A stretch of 64,000 nucleotides of DNA from Zasmidium citrigriseum (Eukaryota; Ascomycota; Dothideomycetes; Mycosphaerellales; Mycosphaerellaceae), in assembly GCA_002786025.1 (NCBI GenBank), contig NHNW01000010.1, positions 682,001-746,000 on the forward strand. The letters are read 5' to 3'. Positions within the stretch are counted from its first letter, which is position 1; each line of letters starts with the position of its first letter. Shown in pieces: positions 61,216-64,000 of the stretch. Both the position numbers and the translations under genes were made by a program. The notes beneath the pieces were generated by a model. It ran no database searches. It was given only the letters and a program-made list of their open reading frames with translations, and was not told the DNA's origin.

Positions 61216-61462
61216 GCCGCCTGAGTGGCTGCACAAAGAGTGTCAATGGTTTCCGCATGGATGGAAATCTGAGGGCGGGCGATTGTGACGATGGGCGTTG
61301 ATCAAGGCAGCATCGAGGCCGAGATGAGGTCGGAAAGTCCAACGCCAATTCACGTGATCTCGCGTGCGCGTCTGTCTTGCCAAAATGTCCAACAACACTC
61401 CTTTTCATCAACTCTATCAATTCTATCTCTATCTCTATCTATCGTTGCGACAAATCTTTCTC
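61216..61462. other. Promoter of the clamp loader gene with TCTATC microsatellite
   Basis: This short gap between two minus-strand genes holds an imperfect TCTATC/TCTCTA tract at about 61411-61443. It may be a simple repeat within the promoter. Nothing else is seen. Confidence 0.5.
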
Positions 61463-63052
61463 TCACGCCTTCCACCGCAGCATGGTGACGCTCAGGTTCG
61501 GTAACGTGTACTTCCCACGACCATCCCACTCGCTCTCCTGGATACCAATGGTCTCGTTTCCGGCCGTGTTCACCGCGTCCCACTTCTTGCCAGCAACTGT
61601 GTACACCTTCACACTACCCTCTCGCGGAGTCACGCCTTGAAGATCTACGCTAAACGACTCGGTCAAGTGTGCGTTCACGACCGCCAGACTCACCATCCCG
61701 TCTTCGCTGAGAGTGGCCGAGACGTCAAGCCAAGGCGTGTCTTTTGCGGCTCGCAACCACGTTGGAGAAGTCTCGCCCTCATAAGCCTCACAGCTGACGT
61801 GCGTGGCAATGGTCCATCCTCGCATATATTTGCTGAATAGCAACAGCGGCCACCACGTCGTCTGTTTCAGCAGACCATCCTTGGAGGTCATCAAGGGCGA
61901 TATGACGTTCACCGACTGCGCAATATTGGCCATGCCGACGTATTTGCTCTGGCGAACGAACACGTTCAACCAAACTGCTACAGCCAGGGCATCCGAGAGT
62001 GTATATCTCTCCTCAGCACCCTGGTCTCCTGGCGCTCTCTGAGGATCCCAAACGTTCCATTCGTCGAAACAGATCGTCTGGCGAGGCACGGAGGCTGGGA
62101 CGTTGTTCTCAATACGAGCCAGGTCGATCAAGCCTGAACAGATCTCGATAGCTCGCTCAGCCGAGAGTGGTGCCAGCGCATTCTTGACCGGATCGTCACT
62201 TGCGGTGTAGATGTGGATGCTGTGCATGTCTATCAGGCTGGCTGTGATGTTTCCAGCACCAAGAGCATGCTGGTCCCATCTGACGCACTCTTTCAGGGTG
62301 TAGTAATCCCAGGTCGAATGGCCTGTCTCACCGCAGAGGATGAGAGTGATCGAAGGATCCTGAAGCTTGAGCGCCTTAGCCCACTGGTATGCCTTTTTGG
62401 CGTAGTCTTCCTTGGTCATCTGCTCGACTTGCCATGGACCCCAGCACTCGTTACCAAGAGCCCAGTACTTCACGTTGTACGGCTTTTCACGACCATTCTT
62501 TCTCCGCAGATTGGCATACTCTGTGTCTCGGTCCGAATTGCAGTACTCCAGCCACGCAAGGGCTTCATCAAGGGTTCCTTTCAAATGTCAACAGCGCTCG
62601 AGCGAGACGTGAAGAGATCTGGACCAACCAGTGCCAAAGTTGAGTGCTAAGTATGGTTCTGTGTTTGCTAATTCACACCACTTCATGAACTCATCCGTAC
62701 CGAACTGGTTGCTCTCCACCCCAAGCCAGGCCAGTTCTGGACGTTTGGGTCTCTTCTCCTTCGGACCAACACCGTCAAGCCAATGGTATGTGGCCACGAA
62801 GTTTCCTCCCGGATACCGCACAACAGGGCAATTGAGCTCCTTCATGGCGTCTAGCACGTCTTTCCGGAAGCCATGCTCGTCGATCAAGCTCTTGTTGGCA
62901 TTATCGGGGTCATAAAGGCCGCCATAGATGCAACGGCCCATATGCTCTGTGAAGCCTCCATAAATATTGTCATCGATTTTGCTCAGCTTTCGATCGGGGC
63001 TGACAGAGATCTTAGGTGTTTCGCCGGACGAGAGCTGCGTGAACGTGGACAT
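61463..63052 (-). CDS. Alpha-L-arabinofuranosidase, glycoside hydrolase family 51
   Basis: Exons are 63052-62629 and 62577-61463; intron 62628-62578 is 51 bp (GTTGGT..AAAG), joining ALNFGTG to TLDEALAWLEYC. The product is 512 residues. It removes alpha-L-arabinofuranose side chains from arabinan, arabinoxylan or pectin fragments. The (beta/alpha)8 barrel shows YGGFTEHMGRCIYGG, RYPGGNF, acid/base Glu185 in LGNECWGPW and nucleophile Glu314 in FDEWNVWD. A C-terminal beta domain follows (residues about 400-512). No signal peptide is seen at MSTFTQLSSGETP, so this is the intracellular or non-classical GH51 type, acting on imported oligosaccharides. It is divergent from a sugar porter gene. Confidence 0.94.
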
Positions 63053-63696
63053 TGCGCCTGGGGAATTCGAGCAGATGGAGGGAGAAGAGGGAAAGGTGCT
63101 TACGGTCTGAGAGCAATGGATGTGCTTCGAACATCTTTCAACAAACAAAGCTCTATACATGGGCAAGTGGGCCGGATGGAGCTCGACAGCACATGGGTAT
63201 GCTGTCATGTTCCTGACTTCGCTCACATGCCTCGACGGACTGCATCCTGCCCTTGGAGTGCCAAGACAGCAAACCTGCATTATCAAAACATCCAACATCT
63301 TTGATTCGCGGAAGAATTGCACCTCCTCGCTCCGGCAAAAGTACACGGGAAGGAATCCGCCGAGGAAGCGAGTGGCTTGAAGCTGGGCGAATGTCACTCC
63401 ACATTCCATGCGGAGACTCCACATGGAGACGCTTCATTCGAAGAACAATTGCTATATCGGCTAGTCGACCGGCAGGATATTGCAAACAATGCCCTAGCCG
63501 ACTTGAGCAGCTGGAGAGAAGTGCTCCGCGTGAGCCACGCCACGCGATCTGCCGAGACAAAGAGACGGGATCACGGCTCAAAGAGAATCGCATTCCTGCG
63601 GCTATAGGCATTGAGTACATATTGGGCTTGGTTTCCAGTTTTTTGGGTTGTAGGTGAGAGTTTTGACTTCAGCTTGATCGTGTGCCATTGTTAGCC
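63053..63696. promoter_or_regulatory. Shared promoter region of GH51 and sugar transporter genes
   Basis: This 644-bp gap separates divergent starts. I see no coding exon; short frames on both strands have no domain. No arabinose- or carbon-repressor site was confirmed by eye. Confidence 0.45.
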
Positions 63697-64000
63697 ATGG
63701 CGTTGCCTCCGAAGTGGTATCAGGTTAGTTCGATCAATGCTATAGAAAGCAAACCTTGATGACTGATTGATATCTAGTTCCTCGTCTCCGTCTTCGCCTC
63801 ACTGGGCAGTGTCCTGTATGGATATGACTTGGGTGTCATTGCAGGAGCTGTTGCGTCCGAGAATTTCAAGAACACCTTCCAACCGACCAATGCTGAGACT
63901 GGAGCTGTGGTGTCCGTCTTCACGGGCGGCGCCTTCTTTGGTGCATTCTTTGCTGGACCTTCTGGAGACTATCTAGGACGAAAGAAGACGATTCTACTGG
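63697..64000 (+). CDS. MFS sugar transporter, 3' end outside the window
   Basis: Exons are 63697-63723 and 63778->64000; intron 63724-63777 is 54 bp (GTTAGT..CTAG, ACTGATT branch region) in phase 0. The first exon encodes only MALPPKWYQ. Exon 2 begins a sugar porter: FLVSVFASLGSVLYGYDLGVIAG is TM1 with the GYDxG signature, AVVSVFTGGAFFGAFFAG is TM2, and SGDYLGRKKT is the signature loop G-x3-GRKK. About 83 residues are visible. Such 12-TM symporters carry hexoses, pentoses or quinate. Its position head-to-head with the GH51 arabinofuranosidase favours arabinose or related sugars, by context only. Confidence 0.88.

Noticed and set aside
61411..61443. TCTATC-rich tract as a possible mobile-element end
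   Set aside because: Only a short microsatellite; no target duplication, inverted repeat or coding remnant nearby.

Overview
This is a nuclear fragment of a filamentous ascomycete (Pezizomycotina). Spliceosomal introns of about 47-69 bp with GT..AG ends and CTAAC/CTGAC-like branch sites interrupt many genes. Genes lie on both strands with CT-rich promoters and no operons. The content (UncA-type kinesin, SUR7/PalI protein, LaeA-like methyltransferase, GFA enzyme, PX/DUF3818 protein) is typical of the group; Dothideomycetes is my guess from overall gene character, not proven. I support 30 protein genes, two of them cut by the window ends. I found no tRNA, rRNA, CRISPR array, transposon or AT-rich repeat block, and no polyketide synthase or peptide synthetase. 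Layout: 1-16.1 kb holds the 3' part of a bHLH regulator, a membrane-anchored nucleotide pyrophosphatase/phosphodiesterase, a short-chain dehydrogenase, tRNA methyltransferase TRM5 divergent from a kinesin-3 motor, an HxxxDG acyltransferase-like protein and an MFS transporter. 16.1-23.4 kb holds an ABCG transporter with a Cys-rich N-terminus and the flavoprotein subunit of succinate dehydrogenase. 24.5-31.8 kb is an accessory-looking run of small metabolic genes: GPI-anchored wall protein, NTF2-like protein, GFA-family enzyme, MetE-like protein, LaeA-like methyltransferase and sulfotransferase-like protein. 33-46.4 kb holds a PX/DUF3818 lipid-traffic protein, an F-box-like Cys-rich protein, a SUR7-family protein, a large disordered protein with two CxxC pairs, a cupin and a short PI-specific phospholipase C. 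48.3-58.4 kb holds a 79-residue CxxC microprotein, a seed-maturation (LEA)-like protein, an F-box protein, chaperonin subunit CCT4 divergent from proteasome ATPase RPT1, and a CxC-rich unknown. 58.6-64 kb holds the Rad17/Rad24 checkpoint clamp loader and a GH51 arabinofuranosidase divergent from a sugar transporter cut by the window end. Most genes are independent housekeeping or regulatory genes. Two divergent pairs look functionally linked: CCT4/RPT1 (protein quality control) and GH51/sugar porter (arabinose release and uptake). The least explained items are the 79-residue CxxC protein, the LEA-like protein with two possible starts, the 480-bp PLC intron in a genome of 50-bp introns, and three unknown Cys-motif proteins. 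Exon coordinates were derived by hand from splice sites and reading frame; no database search was possible.
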